NCBI RefSeq assembly: GCF_007786455.1
Contig: NZ_VNJK01000001.1
Span: forward strand, 2,750,577 to 2,814,576
Origin: Paenibacillus agilis
Lineage (GTDB): Bacteria; Bacillota; Bacilli; Paenibacillales; Paenibacillaceae
DNA length: 64,000 nt
Direction of reading: 5' to 3'
How positions within the stretch are numbered: the first letter of the stretch is position 1; each line of letters starts with the position of its first letter. Of the stretch, positions 1 to 8,601 are shown in pieces. The notes under the pieces are model-generated. The model was not told the DNA's origin. It saw only the letters and a list, made by a program, of their open reading frames with translations, and did no database searches. Made by a program: the position numbers and the translations under genes.

Positions 1-252
1 ATAGCATTTGAACAGGGTAAGGTATTGTCCTTCTTCTGTTAATTAAAATGTCCCCAAAGCGTCGTTTGGTAACTATTCTTTTCTTAGCGTTGTAACCAGC
101 TTAAATCTGACGTGACCACATAATAGATAAAATAATTTTTATATACATCTGAATCAACAAAGTAATTGCTACTGCTTAATAAATCATTTGTAATTATATT
201 AATATATTTCACAATTATTAGGTGAAACCCTTTTTGAATTATTTAGTGTAAC

Positions 253-288
253 AAAAAACTCGACCCACAGCTAATGGATCGAGTTTTT
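253..288. terminator. Bidirectional hairpin terminator
   Basis: A run of A, then an ACTCGA arm, a 15-nt loop, a TCGAGT arm and a run of T form a symmetrical intrinsic terminator. It probably serves a gene left of the window or one reading towards it. No coding sequence is recognisable in the first 557 bases. Confidence 0.6.
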
Positions 289-324
289 AATTCCCAACTT
301 TTTTGTCTTTCAACATCAATCTGA

Positions 325-369
325 AAAGGATAGATGTAAGCAGGTAATCCCCCTGTTCATCTATCCTTT
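325..369. other. Perfect 12-bp stem hairpin in gene-free region
   Basis: AAAGGATAGATG at 325-336 pairs perfectly with CATCTATCCTTT at 358-369. The loop contains a second CAGG/CCTG pair, giving a stem-loop of about 45 nt. A short pyrimidine-rich tract follows on the plus strand. It could be a second terminator or a structured leader remnant. Nothing else is recognisable between 1 and 510. Confidence 0.5.
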
Positions 370-510
370 CCTTTTAACCCTATATAATGTGTGACATTGT
401 ATTAAATTATTTAGTTATAGAGCTTTATAAACAATTACTTGACTTTTAATAAAATTACAAAGGCCGCTTCTACTTATATTAAGCATTTTTACGAAGTGCC
501 CCAATATTAG

Positions 511-546
511 AATAAAACGAGCAGAACCATTTCAGCTGTCCTGCTC
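511..546 (-). terminator. Intrinsic terminator of the 558-1013 gene
   Basis: The GAGCAG arm at 519-524 pairs with CTGCTC at 541-546, and the minus-strand transcript then runs into GTTTTATT. It lies 12 bases beyond the stop codon of the secreted-protein gene. Confidence 0.6.
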
Positions 547-557
547 ATTTCATGATT

Positions 558-1013
558 TTAATTCGACATGGTTCCCGTACCTGTTATTCTCCAGTAATCG
601 TTGGCTCCTTTACTCCAAACTAGATAGTATTCACCAATGCCATCCGGGTCGCCTACCGAGTTAGCTCCAGGGAAGTGCTGGCTGAAATGAACAGTGCCAC
701 CCACTACACTTGATGGCTTTATCTTAAAAGAACCGATTAGATTATTGGTATGACCATCATCTTCCCTAAGAAAGACAGTAATTTCGCGAGGGATCTCACT
801 TGCTCCACTATTTTTTTGTTTCGTCGTCAACGTTCCTGAGACGGTTATTCCATTTTTCCCATCCTCTAAATGATGAAATTGCTTATACACTTTTCCGTTA
901 TACATACATAATGGCATATCAAGCGTCCATGTACTTGATGCAGCATAAACAGGAACTGCAGCAAGCACCATAACCATCACAATTAAGGATAAAACATGAC
1001 CGAACCGTTTCAT
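558..1013 (-). CDS. Small secreted protein of unknown function
   Basis: A protein of 151 residues with a clear Sec signal peptide: MKR, then a hydrophobic core of about 18 residues, then an AYA-type cleavage site near residue 25. The mature part is about 125 residues, with several glycine/aspartate turns and a C-terminal YYLVWSKG stretch, and looks beta-rich. I do not recognise the family. An ATG at 1013 was preferred over the longer frame to 1067 because AAAGGAGG sits 10 bases upstream of it and the signal peptide then begins normally. The gene is monocistronic, with its own terminator. A secreted or cell-wall role is inferred only from the signal peptide. Confidence 0.7.
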   Translation of the reverse strand: MKRFGHVLSLIVMVMVLAAVPVYAASSTWTLDMPLCMYNGKVYKQFHHLEDGKNGITVSGTLTTKQKNSGASEIPREITVFLREDDGHTNNLIGSFKIKPSSVVGGTVHFSQHFPGANSVGDPDGIGEYYLVWSKGANDYWRITGTGTMSN

Positions 1014-1140
1014 AACATGTATTCCTCCTTTAATGATTTGTAAAGCACGATAGATCACCCTATCCATAGTATTTTCATAAATGACCTAATATGACTTTAA
1101 CTGTAAGTTCACACAATGTTTATTTATGCGATGCATAACA

Positions 1141-1170
1141 CAAAAACCCGACCACTAATGGGCCGGGTTC
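1141..1170 (-). terminator. Intrinsic terminator of the GDPD gene
   Basis: AACCCG at 1145-1150 pairs with CGGGTT at 1164-1169, followed on the minus strand by GTTTTTG. It lies about 90 bases beyond the stop of the glycerophosphodiesterase gene. Confidence 0.65.
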
Positions 1171-1261
1171 TTTATCATACGCGCTATACGCACTATTAAA
1201 TAATCCATTCATTGCAGCTAGGAAATCAAACAAAATCGGTTTCGTCGAACAATTACTCTGG

Positions 1262-2239
1262 TCATTCTTTCATAGTAGGCGCTATTACATCAATACGATT
1301 CGTCCAAATGCCACCGTCATACTTTTCTGGAAGCCGTGCTAGATCGAGCTCCTTATCAAACCCTTCTGACCAGCCTCCATCACCTGCTACGAGGATGACT
1401 TTTGTATTTGCCTCTTCCATTCTAGCGAGGAACTTGCTTGGAAATCCCCATAGATAAGGGGCAAACTTCTCTGGAATGTGAAGCTGTGTATTCTCACATG
1501 CGGCAGGCATATATCCTGTCCACCCTACTGCTGCATAGGGTAGAAGACAACTTTTCATCGTATTCATCGACATCACACGAATGTCTGGCAACTTCTCTTT
1601 TAATGCTGCAATAGGCTCGTCACCACCGTAAACGGCCAACTGCTCCAACTGGCTAATAGACAGCTTAGATAGATATTGAGCAAGCAGCACTCCTTCATTC
1701 GGATCATTACTTTTTATATGAATAAGCAAAGATTGATCTGGAAAATGCTTCAATACCTCATCCAGCGTAGGCATTAGCCCCACCCCTTTACCACGGAACG
1801 GATAAGTCGCACCATGATCGGATGTATAGCCATAACCAACATCCAATTTCTTAAGTTCAGCCATTGAATGTTCCCTAGTAACACCCTTGCCATCTGTTCG
1901 GCAGTCCAGCGTCCAATCATGAAACACAGCAAATTCACCATCAGTAGTAAGTTGAATATCCAATTCTACCGTGTCTGCTCCTGCATCAAAGGCTGCTTGC
2001 ATAGATGGGATCGTATTTTCCAAGTAAGAATGTTCCGGTTCATAGATTCGCTCCGCCGTACAAGTATCATTCTGGATTCCTTCCATCGGGAACGTTTGAC
2101 CCAGTCCTCTATGAGCCAGCAGCTCAGGAGACTTGCCACTAGCTTTTATAAATAGAGACGTATTATTCACATACATAAATGCGACTAAAATAACGAGAAA
2201 GATAAAGAATCTTTTGGTATATCGTTTAAACTTCTTCAT
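1262..2239 (-). CDS. Membrane-anchored glycerophosphodiester phosphodiesterase
   Basis: A protein of 325 residues with an N-terminal transmembrane or uncleaved signal segment (about residues 10-30), followed by an extracytoplasmic GDPD TIM barrel. The signature is complete: LLAHRG with His43, ENTIPS near 75, ELDIQ with Glu92 and Asp94, and FHD with His107. The family hydrolyses glycerophosphodiesters to glycerol-3-phosphate and an alcohol. With the glp locus 35 kb away, it could supply G3P from phospholipid or teichoic-acid debris (inference). AGTGGAGGG precedes the ATG. The gene stands alone and has its own terminator. Confidence 0.9.
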   Translation of the reverse strand: MKKFKRYTKRFFIFLVILVAFMYVNNTSLFIKASGKSPELLAHRGLGQTFPMEGIQNDTCTAERIYEPEHSYLENTIPSMQAAFDAGADTVELDIQLTTDGEFAVFHDWTLDCRTDGKGVTREHSMAELKKLDVGYGYTSDHGATYPFRGKGVGLMPTLDEVLKHFPDQSLLIHIKSNDPNEGVLLAQYLSKLSISQLEQLAVYGGDEPIAALKEKLPDIRVMSMNTMKSCLLPYAAVGWTGYMPAACENTQLHIPEKFAPYLWGFPSKFLARMEEANTKVILVAGDGGWSEGFDKELDLARLPEKYDGGIWTNRIDVIAPTMKE

Positions 2240-2368
2240 ATTCCCTCCACTTGGTTACTTAAGTAAGTATTATTCACCTGCTTTCAATAGTTTAGCATCT
2301 GATACGAACATATGGATTGACCTTTTTATTACATTGACTCTATCTATCCGTATATCTATCAAATTCGC

Positions 2369-2911
2369 TCAGACGCGAGCTTCTGTGCCTGCCCTCTGCA
2401 AAATCTGTTCTACGGTCTCTTCAGCAGATAGATCCGTTGTGTCAAGCCACATACCTATCTTCGATGTTTCCTCTTGCAAGGAACAATTTAGTTCAGCAAT
2501 CGTCCAAAGTCCATACCCTTGCTTTGCTCTAGCAAGCTCTCTATGAGCAACTGCATCCTCTGACGGATTCAATACGATTACATATAGTGGACGATTACGA
2601 ATAAGCTCGACCATCTCTCCCAGCATCGGGCCAATCATCACATCCTGTAGTACAACGTTGAAGCCTGCCTCGTAATACGTATCTGCTGCGTTGGCGGCAA
2701 TTTGGTAGCGCAAACGCAGCTGCCTAATCGCTTCTTCCTCTGTGTTCGGGAGCATCTCCACTCTCCCACTTACGATCATTTTACGAAACGTATCTCCTCG
2801 TACATGAACACCTCGCTCAAACTTCTCAGCAAGCAGCTGTGCAACTGTAGATTTTCCAGATGCCATAACGCCCGTAATAAGGTATATCCCTCTGTTTTCA
2901 TCAGTCAGCAT
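2369..2911 (-). CDS. P-loop kinase / AAA-family ATPase
   Basis: A protein of 180 residues. A Walker A motif GVMASGKST lies at residues 14-22, with a hydrophobic beta strand before it and a RGDTFRKM segment after it. The layout resembles small phosphotransferases of the gluconate-kinase, zeta-toxin and chloramphenicol-phosphotransferase type, which phosphorylate small molecules in the cytosol. The substrate cannot be read from the sequence. The start ATG at 2911 has AAGGTGG nine bases upstream. The gene is divergent from the small ORF and winged-helix gene beginning at 2939. Confidence 0.8.
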   Translation of the reverse strand: MLTDENRGIYLITGVMASGKSTVAQLLAEKFERGVHVRGDTFRKMIVSGRVEMLPNTEEEAIRQLRLRYQIAANAADTYYEAGFNVVLQDVMIGPMLGEMVELIRNRPLYVIVLNPSEDAVAHRELARAKQGYGLWTIAELNCSLQEETSKIGMWLDTTDLSAEETVEQILQRAGTEARV

Positions 2912-2938
2912 TGTTATTCCACCTTTTCAGCATAAATT

Positions 2939-3139
2939 GTGATAGCTACAGATTATGATCTTATTCCAATAAATACAACACTCGAATCAACTGTAATAGC
3001 AGGATTGCTGCTGCTTGTTGTATGTGCCGTTTTCCCTCTGCTAAAATATAATCAAGCCCTTCGACAGACTGGCTCACCACGCCGCAAGAAGCAGGCCAAC
3101 AAGCAGTCTCTTCTTCCGGATAAGGAGGCTCTTTATTGA
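2939..3139 (+). CDS. Possible small membrane protein upstream of regulator
   Basis: A 66-codon frame with one predicted transmembrane helix (about residues 17-36, rich in L, V and A), then a basic tail (RRKKQANKQ) and an acidic C-terminus. Its TGA overlaps the TTG start of the following winged-helix gene in ATTGA, a pattern usual for translational coupling. Against it: the GTG start at 2939 has no ribosome site and sits within the upstream spacer of the divergent kinase. A truncated or regulatory leader ORF is possible. No family recognised. Confidence 0.35.
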   Translation: MIATDYDLIPINTTLESTVIAGLLLLVVCAVFPLLKYNQALRQTGSPRRKKQANKQSLLPDKEALY

Positions 3140-3759
3140 ATCATTTTCGTAATCTGCAAGATATGGAGCTAGCTAAAATGCTGCTAGATCCACGCAAGCT
3201 GGCTATTTTACGAATTGCCAAGAACGAACCGGTTACCGTTAAGCAAATGGCAGAGCAACTACAAGAGAAACCATCCCGCCTGTATTACCACGTCAATAAA
3301 CTAGAAGAACACGGCCTACTCCAGCTAGTCGAAACCAAACAACAAGGAAATTTAATTGAAAAGTATTATCTCACCGATAATACACACAGAGGAAGCTATA
3401 CGCTAGATCGTTCCATGGCCGCGGCTAATTCTGATTTTATTCTTCAAGAACTACTGCGACTCATTCAGCAAGGCATTGATGTTGTAGACGTAAATTTACG
3501 TAAAGGCGATACGCAGCAGCGAAGTTTAGCACAAGTCAATATCGCACACAGCTCGTTAAACCCACGTGAATGGGCCGAAAAAATGCACAATGTCGCGCAA
3601 GCGCTTTCTACAGCTCAGACGAAAGTACCTTTTAATCTAGCAGAAGCGAAGCTAGGAGCGTATGAGAGCCAAAAGGAGCAAGACGAATATGTTCATGTGC
3701 TGCTTTCCTATCGATTGAAAGATGTTCCTAATCAATCCGCTAGCGAAGAAGAGGAATGA
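3136..3759 (+). CDS. ArsR-like winged-helix transcriptional regulator
   Basis: A protein of 207 residues. Residues 12-75 form a winged helix: DPRKLAILRIAKNEPVTVKQ, then a recognition helix around KPSRLYYHVNKLEEHGLL, then a wing ending in KYYLT. This is the ArsR/HTH_20 pattern. The C-terminal 130 residues are helical with an acidic tail and may form the dimer or sensor part. A TTG start at 3136 was chosen because TAAGGAGG lies seven bases before it. No metal-binding cysteine pair is visible, so the ligand is unknown. A strong terminator follows. Confidence 0.8.
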   Translation: MNHFRNLQDMELAKMLLDPRKLAILRIAKNEPVTVKQMAEQLQEKPSRLYYHVNKLEEHGLLQLVETKQQGNLIEKYYLTDNTHRGSYTLDRSMAAANSDFILQELLRLIQQGIDVVDVNLRKGDTQQRSLAQVNIAHSSLNPREWAEKMHNVAQALSTAQTKVPFNLAEAKLGAYESQKEQDEYVHVLLSYRLKDVPNQSASEEEE

Positions 3760-3814
3760 TCATTTGAATCTCACACATCATCGATAGAATTCACTGGTTA
3801 CGCAACGAACATAG

Positions 3815-3864
3815 CAAAGGCTGCACTCAACCCATGTACGTGGAAGAAGTGCAGCCTTTGTTTA
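3815..3864 (+). terminator. Intrinsic terminator of the winged-helix gene
   Basis: CAAAGGCTGCACT at 3815-3827 pairs perfectly with AGTGCAGCCTTTG at 3848-3860, and TTTAT follows. The 13-bp stem is among the strongest in the window. Confidence 0.75.
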
Positions 3865-3976
3865 TATGTACAAGGTGTTATATCCCTTTTATTGTAATAC
3901 AGAAGAAAGAGCCGCAAGCGCGACTCAATTAGATGTATATTATGTTCTTACAAAGCGGTTCATATCTATTGGGCAC

Positions 3977-4837
3977 CTACAATCTCTCATCTTTGGCGAA
4001 ATTACTTACATAGTGGTTATTTGGATCATATACTTCAAATTCATAGCCTTGCGCTTTTACTTCATCAATAATGTTCTGCAACTGATCAAGGGTCTGTTTA
4101 CGGTCGTGCATAAGTATGACTTCGGTTTGTTCTGTCAAAGCACCTGTTACCTCTTGTACAATGGCTGATGGGTTACTTTCGTATTTCCAATCGAGTGAAT
4201 CGATCGTCCAGTCCCACATCTTAAATCCCGCTTCCGCTATGTCGCCACGAAACGATTCATTAATTTGCGGTGAGCTGCCGTATGGAGCACGAATTAGTGT
4301 CGGTTTAATGCCTGTTACTTCTTCCACAATGCTCTGTGCTTCTGTAAACTCATCAATAAAATTGCTGCTGCCACCACTCTTATACAACTTATCATAATTG
4401 TGCGACATGCTATGAAGTGCTGGATAATGTCCTTCCTCGCTCATCCGTTTTACGATATCGCGTCTGGCTAAGACATTGTTGCCTAACATAAAGAATGTAG
4501 CTTTAACGTTATTTGCTTTCAACACATCTAATATATCGTCTGTATATTTGTTAGGTCCGTCATCGAATGTCAAATAGGCAACTTTGCGATTTTCCCTATT
4601 CTGCGTAGGAGGAGCTTCTTTCCCACTCATACTCGGTGCCACATCTGTTATGACATGTGATACTTGTGGCAGTTGCTCGGCTTGAATGTGACTATTCGTT
4701 CCTAGTAAAAGTTGTCCAGCAGTATATATACCAATACCAATCATCACGATAATAAATAGTAGTGCCGTACACCCAATCAATTTCTTCTTGTTTAATTTAC
4801 GTCGTCGATGACCCGACACATTGCTTCTTCTCTCCAT
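3977..4837 (-). CDS. Polysaccharide (peptidoglycan) deacetylase, NodB domain
   Basis: A protein of 286 residues, membrane-anchored by a hydrophobic helix at about 18-40 after a basic stretch (RRRKLNKKK). The NodB domain (about 85-275) carries TFDDGP with the catalytic Asp pair, the HSMSH metal-binding histidines, RAPYG, and a late ILMHD histidine motif. Such enzymes remove N-acetyl groups from cell-wall glycans, often giving lysozyme resistance. The ATG at 4837 was preferred to the upstream in-frame codon at 4939 because it follows AAAGGAAG and begins a normal basic N-terminus. It shares its promoter architecture with the gene at 8602-9819. Confidence 0.88.
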   Translation of the reverse strand: MERRSNVSGHRRRKLNKKKLIGCTALLFIIVMIGIGIYTAGQLLLGTNSHIQAEQLPQVSHVITDVAPSMSGKEAPPTQNRENRKVAYLTFDDGPNKYTDDILDVLKANNVKATFFMLGNNVLARRDIVKRMSEEGHYPALHSMSHNYDKLYKSGGSSNFIDEFTEAQSIVEEVTGIKPTLIRAPYGSSPQINESFRGDIAEAGFKMWDWTIDSLDWKYESNPSAIVQEVTGALTEQTEVILMHDRKQTLDQLQNIIDEVKAQGYEFEVYDPNNHYVSNFAKDERL

Positions 4838-4885
4838 GTTACCTAACACTTCCTTTACTAAACTTCTTGTGCTCTTCTCTACTAC

Positions 4886-4939
4886 AATATAATGGTTAGA
4901 TGTAGCCAAAGTTTGATAGAGATGTAAACAAGTTGTCAC
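4886..4939 (-). promoter_or_regulatory. Shared activated promoter, copy 1 (deacetylase)
   Basis: The minus strand reads GTGACA, six bases, TTTACATCT, then ATCAAACTTT, GGC, TACATCT and, 17 bases after the ATCAAACTT block, the -10 box TATATT (4891-4886). There is no consensus -35. The same blocks with the same spacing occur before the gene at 9819. TACATCT recurs at a 22-bp interval, two helical turns, as expected for an OmpR-type regulator dimer site. Confidence 0.65.
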
Positions 4940-4962
4940 ACCGAATGGATGGTTTTGATAAC

Positions 4963-5004
4963 AAAAACAACCTTATCCGGATGATGATCCGAAATAAGGT
5001 TGTT
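4963..5004 (-). terminator. Terminator of the two-component operon
   Basis: AACAACCTTAT at 4966-4976 pairs with ATAAGGTTGTT at 4994-5004, followed on the minus strand by TTTTTG. It lies 16 bases after the lipoprotein gene's stop. Confidence 0.7.
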
Positions 5005-5019
5005 TGGAGTGAATGGTGG

Positions 5020-6123
5020 CTATTCAAATTCTAAAATAAAAGACTGCTCTTCCGTGGAATTGCTTTGCCCCTGTATTAATAGTTTTTTATTGTCGAGGCT
5101 CCAGTACATATTTGTCGGCACAATTCCATGGTAAACAGGCCCATTAGACAAAACATTTCTTCCCTGCAATGTTCCAACATAAATGATATTTTCATCATAC
5201 AAAGAGTAAGCGATTTTCTTTTTGTCGTGAGAAAGTTTAAATGAAGACACTCTCTCCAAAATCACGGAGAGTGCGCCGTTTCGCCGATCATATTCGTATA
5301 ATGTTCCATCATATCCAAGGAATACAAACTGATCGCTACTAATCCATGCACTCTGCTCTCCTGCGGACGGACGAGTGAACTGTTTCTCCATTTTGTTATG
5401 AGATATTTCTCCCAATAGAAGCGTTCTCTTTCCACTTTGATCAGGCAACATGGTAAACAGTACGCTGCGGCCATCATCTGAAACATGAATACTTATCGGT
5501 GAATTTCCTTCAGTCATATCCTTTAATTCAACTATTTTGGAAGTTCGAGACTCCATATCATATAGTCGGAGACTGTCTTTCTCCCCTCCAGAAGGATCTA
5601 TCGTTAAGTACCCTAGGTACCTACTATTATTAGACCAAGAAATATCTTGCACAAATATGCGGTTACTGAATTTGGCTATCTCCGTTTCTTTTCCGTCCTC
5701 CAATGAAAGTAACTTCAAACTGTCACCCGAAACAGACGAGGATCTCATTGCGAGATATTTACCATCCGGAGAAAGAATTATTTGAGAGTCATCCATTTTT
5801 ATCTTGGACATGATCTGGCTTTGCTCAAACGGATAGGTCAATCGTTTCAACTGTAGACCTTCTGATACACTTTCTGTCTTGAACGAAGCAATGACCGAAT
5901 CAGATGAAGACCAGCCTAACAATTGTCCGGAGCTTGTAAATTCATATGGGAGCCGATAAATATTTTTGACTTGAAATGGACTAGAGGTCTGACCCACAAT
6001 ATTTATTTCCTCTTTGCTAGGCATAATAATCGTTTCTGTTTGTGGTCCTGCACTACATCCTGACAGCAGCGTAACTAACAAAGATAGAATCCCTGACCAT
6101 ACTATTAAATTTCTATTAGTCAT
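5020..6123 (-). CDS. Beta-propeller-like lipoprotein of the two-component operon
   Basis: A lipoprotein of 367 residues with a type II signal peptide (lipobox LLSGC, Cys23). The mature part consists of repeated strands of about 40-45 residues with motifs such as LSPDGKYLAM, ISWSNNSRYLGY, VSDDGRSVLF and LSHDKKKIAY, typical of TolB/WD40-like propellers. Its ATG overlaps the stop of the sensor kinase gene (ATGA), so the two are translationally coupled. A role as an extracytoplasmic accessory to the kinase is inferred from this coupling only. No enzymatic motif is visible. Confidence 0.75.
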   Translation of the reverse strand: MTNRNLIVWSGILSLLVTLLSGCSAGPQTETIIMPSKEEINIVGQTSSPFQVKNIYRLPYEFTSSGQLLGWSSSDSVIASFKTESVSEGLQLKRLTYPFEQSQIMSKIKMDDSQIILSPDGKYLAMRSSSVSGDSLKLLSLEDGKETEIAKFSNRIFVQDISWSNNSRYLGYLTIDPSGGEKDSLRLYDMESRTSKIVELKDMTEGNSPISIHVSDDGRSVLFTMLPDQSGKRTLLLGEISHNKMEKQFTRPSAGEQSAWISSDQFVFLGYDGTLYEYDRRNGALSVILERVSSFKLSHDKKKIAYSLYDENIIYVGTLQGRNVLSNGPVYHGIVPTNMYWSLDNKKLLIQGQSNSTEEQSFILEFE

Positions 6124-7583
6124 AAGCTCTTCTCCACTTCCATCGTTTTCACACAGTCAAATTCCACAGTAACAATCGTAAGTTCATGTTGACTAACCAT
6201 GGAAATCGTACCCTTACATTCATCAACAATGGATTTGACAATACTTAGTCCAAGCCCTATGCTGCCCTTCTCCAAGTCCTTTGAGTGAGCTAAATAGAAG
6301 GGTTGGAAAAGTCTGGAAAGTTGATCAGCCTCGATCGGATCGCTTGGGTTTTCAAAAATAAAGCGAATTTTCCCGTCAACATGGAGTCCCTTCACTGTGA
6401 TTGTCGAGAAATTTAAACTGTATTTGATAGCATTATCAAGCAAGTTAATAAAGAGTTGACGCATCCTATCGCCTTGAGCGAATACGATTAATTGTTGATC
6501 AATGTCATACGTTAACTTTTTTCGGTATCGTTGAGCGCGAATAGTCATCGATTCACAAACATCCTGAAGGATAAGTCCAGCATCGACTTTGTCTAATTCA
6601 CTTTTCGTGACATTGTTACGTGAAGCCTCAAGTAATTTCAATACCATCGCATGCAGGCGCCTGCTTTCTTCGATGATATGATTGATACCCTTATCAAAAA
6701 AGATTCGGTCACTCTCACCGTTTGCTTGAATTAATTCGGCATATCCGAGAATCGAGGTTAATGGCGTCTTGAGTTCATGGGTAATATTATCGAAGAAAAG
6801 TTTCTCCTTCTTATGGAGCTCCTCGAGATAATCTCGGTCCTTTTTGATAATGTTGATTTGTCCGCTGATTTGATCGATCATGTCGTTAAAATTGTCAGCT
6901 AACCGACCGATTTCATCCTTTCTTTTAAACTGGATACGAACCTCCAAATTACCGTTTTTCACCTCGTTGGAAGCCCGAGTAAGTTTGCCAAGCGGGAGCG
7001 TGATGTGTCTTGAAAGAATATACGAAAACAAAAAGGCCGCCGCGAAAATCGCAAGCGTAATATATAGAATGATTTCTAAGATTTTTCCACTTTGCTGATA
7101 AAGCAGGCTAAAATCTTTATAAAAGCGTAATATACCAACTTTTGATCCATCAATGACAACGGGATAAGAAAATAGGACAGAAGTTTTATCATCATCATAA
7201 GTAATACTGTAGGCTGTCTTTCCATGAATCGCCTCTTGTAAATCATTTTTATTCGACTGTGTGAACTTGGACTTGTCCGAAGCATATAGTAATTCCCCAT
7301 CGACTGTATAAACGCCGACGATACTACCCGTGGCATGATTCAGGGTGTTTCCCATTTCTTCAGCCATTTCGCCAAAGTATAGTTCATCACTCGTGAAATG
7401 ATTAATTAGGAACGCTTGACGTACGTACACGTTGCTGTTGCTTTTCAATCCCTCTAATTCTGATGTAATGATACTTTGATTATTTGTCCGAATGAGCTCC
7501 TTAACGGTGTGATTAAGCACAAGAAAAGAAACAGAAAAAATGAGGATAAATCCAACAAGAAATTTAATACTGATTTTATGCAT
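6120..7583 (-). CDS. Sensor histidine kinase (HAMP-HisKA-HATPase)
   Basis: A protein of 487 residues. TM1 lies at about 8-26, an extracytoplasmic sensor domain of about 140 residues follows, TM2 lies at about 169-190, HAMP at 190-245, and a HisKA helix contains NITHELKTP with phospho-acceptor His269. The HATPase_c domain spans about 370-480, with an N box near LLDNAIKYS and a glycine box GSIGLGLSIV. It lies seven bases behind the response regulator and overlaps the lipoprotein gene. A GGTGGG ribosome site precedes the ATG. The stimulus is unknown; the putative target genes (deacetylase and membrane acyltransferase-like) suggest envelope stress. Confidence 0.93.
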   Translation of the reverse strand: MHKISIKFLVGFILIFSVSFLVLNHTVKELIRTNNQSIITSELEGLKSNSNVYVRQAFLINHFTSDELYFGEMAEEMGNTLNHATGSIVGVYTVDGELLYASDKSKFTQSNKNDLQEAIHGKTAYSITYDDDKTSVLFSYPVVIDGSKVGILRFYKDFSLLYQQSGKILEIILYITLAIFAAAFLFSYILSRHITLPLGKLTRASNEVKNGNLEVRIQFKRKDEIGRLADNFNDMIDQISGQINIIKKDRDYLEELHKKEKLFFDNITHELKTPLTSILGYAELIQANGESDRIFFDKGINHIIEESRRLHAMVLKLLEASRNNVTKSELDKVDAGLILQDVCESMTIRAQRYRKKLTYDIDQQLIVFAQGDRMRQLFINLLDNAIKYSLNFSTITVKGLHVDGKIRFIFENPSDPIEADQLSRLFQPFYLAHSKDLEKGSIGLGLSIVKSIVDECKGTISMVSQHELTIVTVEFDCVKTMEVEKSL

Positions 7584-7589
7584 CTTTAC

Positions 7590-8288
7590 TTACCCACCCG
7601 TTTTTTTGAACTTGTATCCAATTCCAAATACAGTAATAATGAATTCGGAAGCATCCAGCTTTTTACGGAGTCTTTGTATGTGTGTATCAACGGTACGCGT
7701 GTCTCCTGCAAAATGGTATCCCCATACGATATCGAGCAACTCCGAGCGAGTAAAGGTTTTTCCTTGGTACCTAATCAATATCATGAGCAAATCAAATTCT
7801 TTAGGCGTTAATTCAACGGCTTGCTTGTTTTTTTGGACGAGTCGTTCATCTGCATAAATTTCAATATCTTGAAAACAAATGACGTCTTTTTGTACCTCGT
7901 CTATATGACCACTGTTTGCTTGGTCAACTCGTCGAAGAATCGTTCGGATACGTGCAAGCACTTCACGAAGATCAAAAGGCTTGGTAATATAATCATCCGC
8001 ACCGAATTCAAGACCTAGCACTTTGTCTGTTATATCTGATTTCGCCGTAATCATAAAGATCGGAATGTTGTATTCTGCGGTTACCTTCTTGCAAATATCC
8101 AGGCCGCTATAGTCAGGCAGCATCCAATCAAGCAACAATAAATCAGGCTGAAACAATTGGAGTTCTCTCATTCCAGCTGCTCCATTTGTCGCGACACGCG
8201 TTATAAATCCTTCTTTTGAAAGTCCGTATGCAAGTAGATCCGCAATCGGAGTATCGTCTTCGATAATGAGAATTTTTGCGTTATTCAT
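7590..8288 (-). CDS. OmpR-family response regulator
   Basis: A protein of 232 residues. The receiver domain has the acidic pair Glu10-Asp11, phosphorylated Asp54 in LLLLDWMLPD, and TAK and KPF motifs. A linker of about 15 residues leads to a C-terminal winged helix (about 135-230) with ELTPKEFDLL and VDTHIQRLRKKL. It is first in the RR-kinase-lipoprotein operon, with TAGGAG before the ATG. Two promoters that flank this operon (upstream of 4837 and of 9819) share an 11/22-bp-phased repeat and are plausible targets. It could equally control promoters outside the window. Confidence 0.93.
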   Translation of the reverse strand: MNNAKILIIEDDTPIADLLAYGLSKEGFITRVATNGAAGMRELQLFQPDLLLLDWMLPDYSGLDICKKVTAEYNIPIFMITAKSDITDKVLGLEFGADDYITKPFDLREVLARIRTILRRVDQANSGHIDEVQKDVICFQDIEIYADERLVQKNKQAVELTPKEFDLLMILIRYQGKTFTRSELLDIVWGYHFAGDTRTVDTHIQRLRKKLDASEFIITVFGIGYKFKKTGG

Positions 8289-8462
8289 AGTAGCTCCTAT
8301 CTCTTTTCTTGTACGAATTCTTATACGAATGCGTGATATATTCCATGATACTAGTACTAATGTTAAAGATTTGTCTATCTATATGCAATTCCAATGGATG
8401 GCAGTGGGTGGAGTGTCCCGCACCGTAAACTCTTCTACCTATTGCCTTCGATGAACAGCAAA

Positions 8463-8488
8463 GAGGAGCTGTCCATTCGCAGCTCCTC
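8463..8488 (-). terminator. Hairpin terminator downstream of the 8602 gene
   Basis: GAGGAGCTG at 8463-8471 pairs perfectly with CAGCTCCTC at 8480-8488, with a short TTTGC tail on the minus strand. The rest of 8289-8600 holds the promoter region of the two-component operon, including a direct repeat TACGAAT at 11-bp spacing near 8313-8331. No gene is seen there. Confidence 0.5.
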
Positions 8489-8601
8489 ACAATCGAATCC
8501 ACTTCACGTGGAGGTCCGTGGAGAAAAGTATTGCAAGTGCCCCACAAGTATAAGGAAGAGTGTCTTCCTGTAAAGTTTTTAGCCCCGGCGAGGACAACCT
8601 T

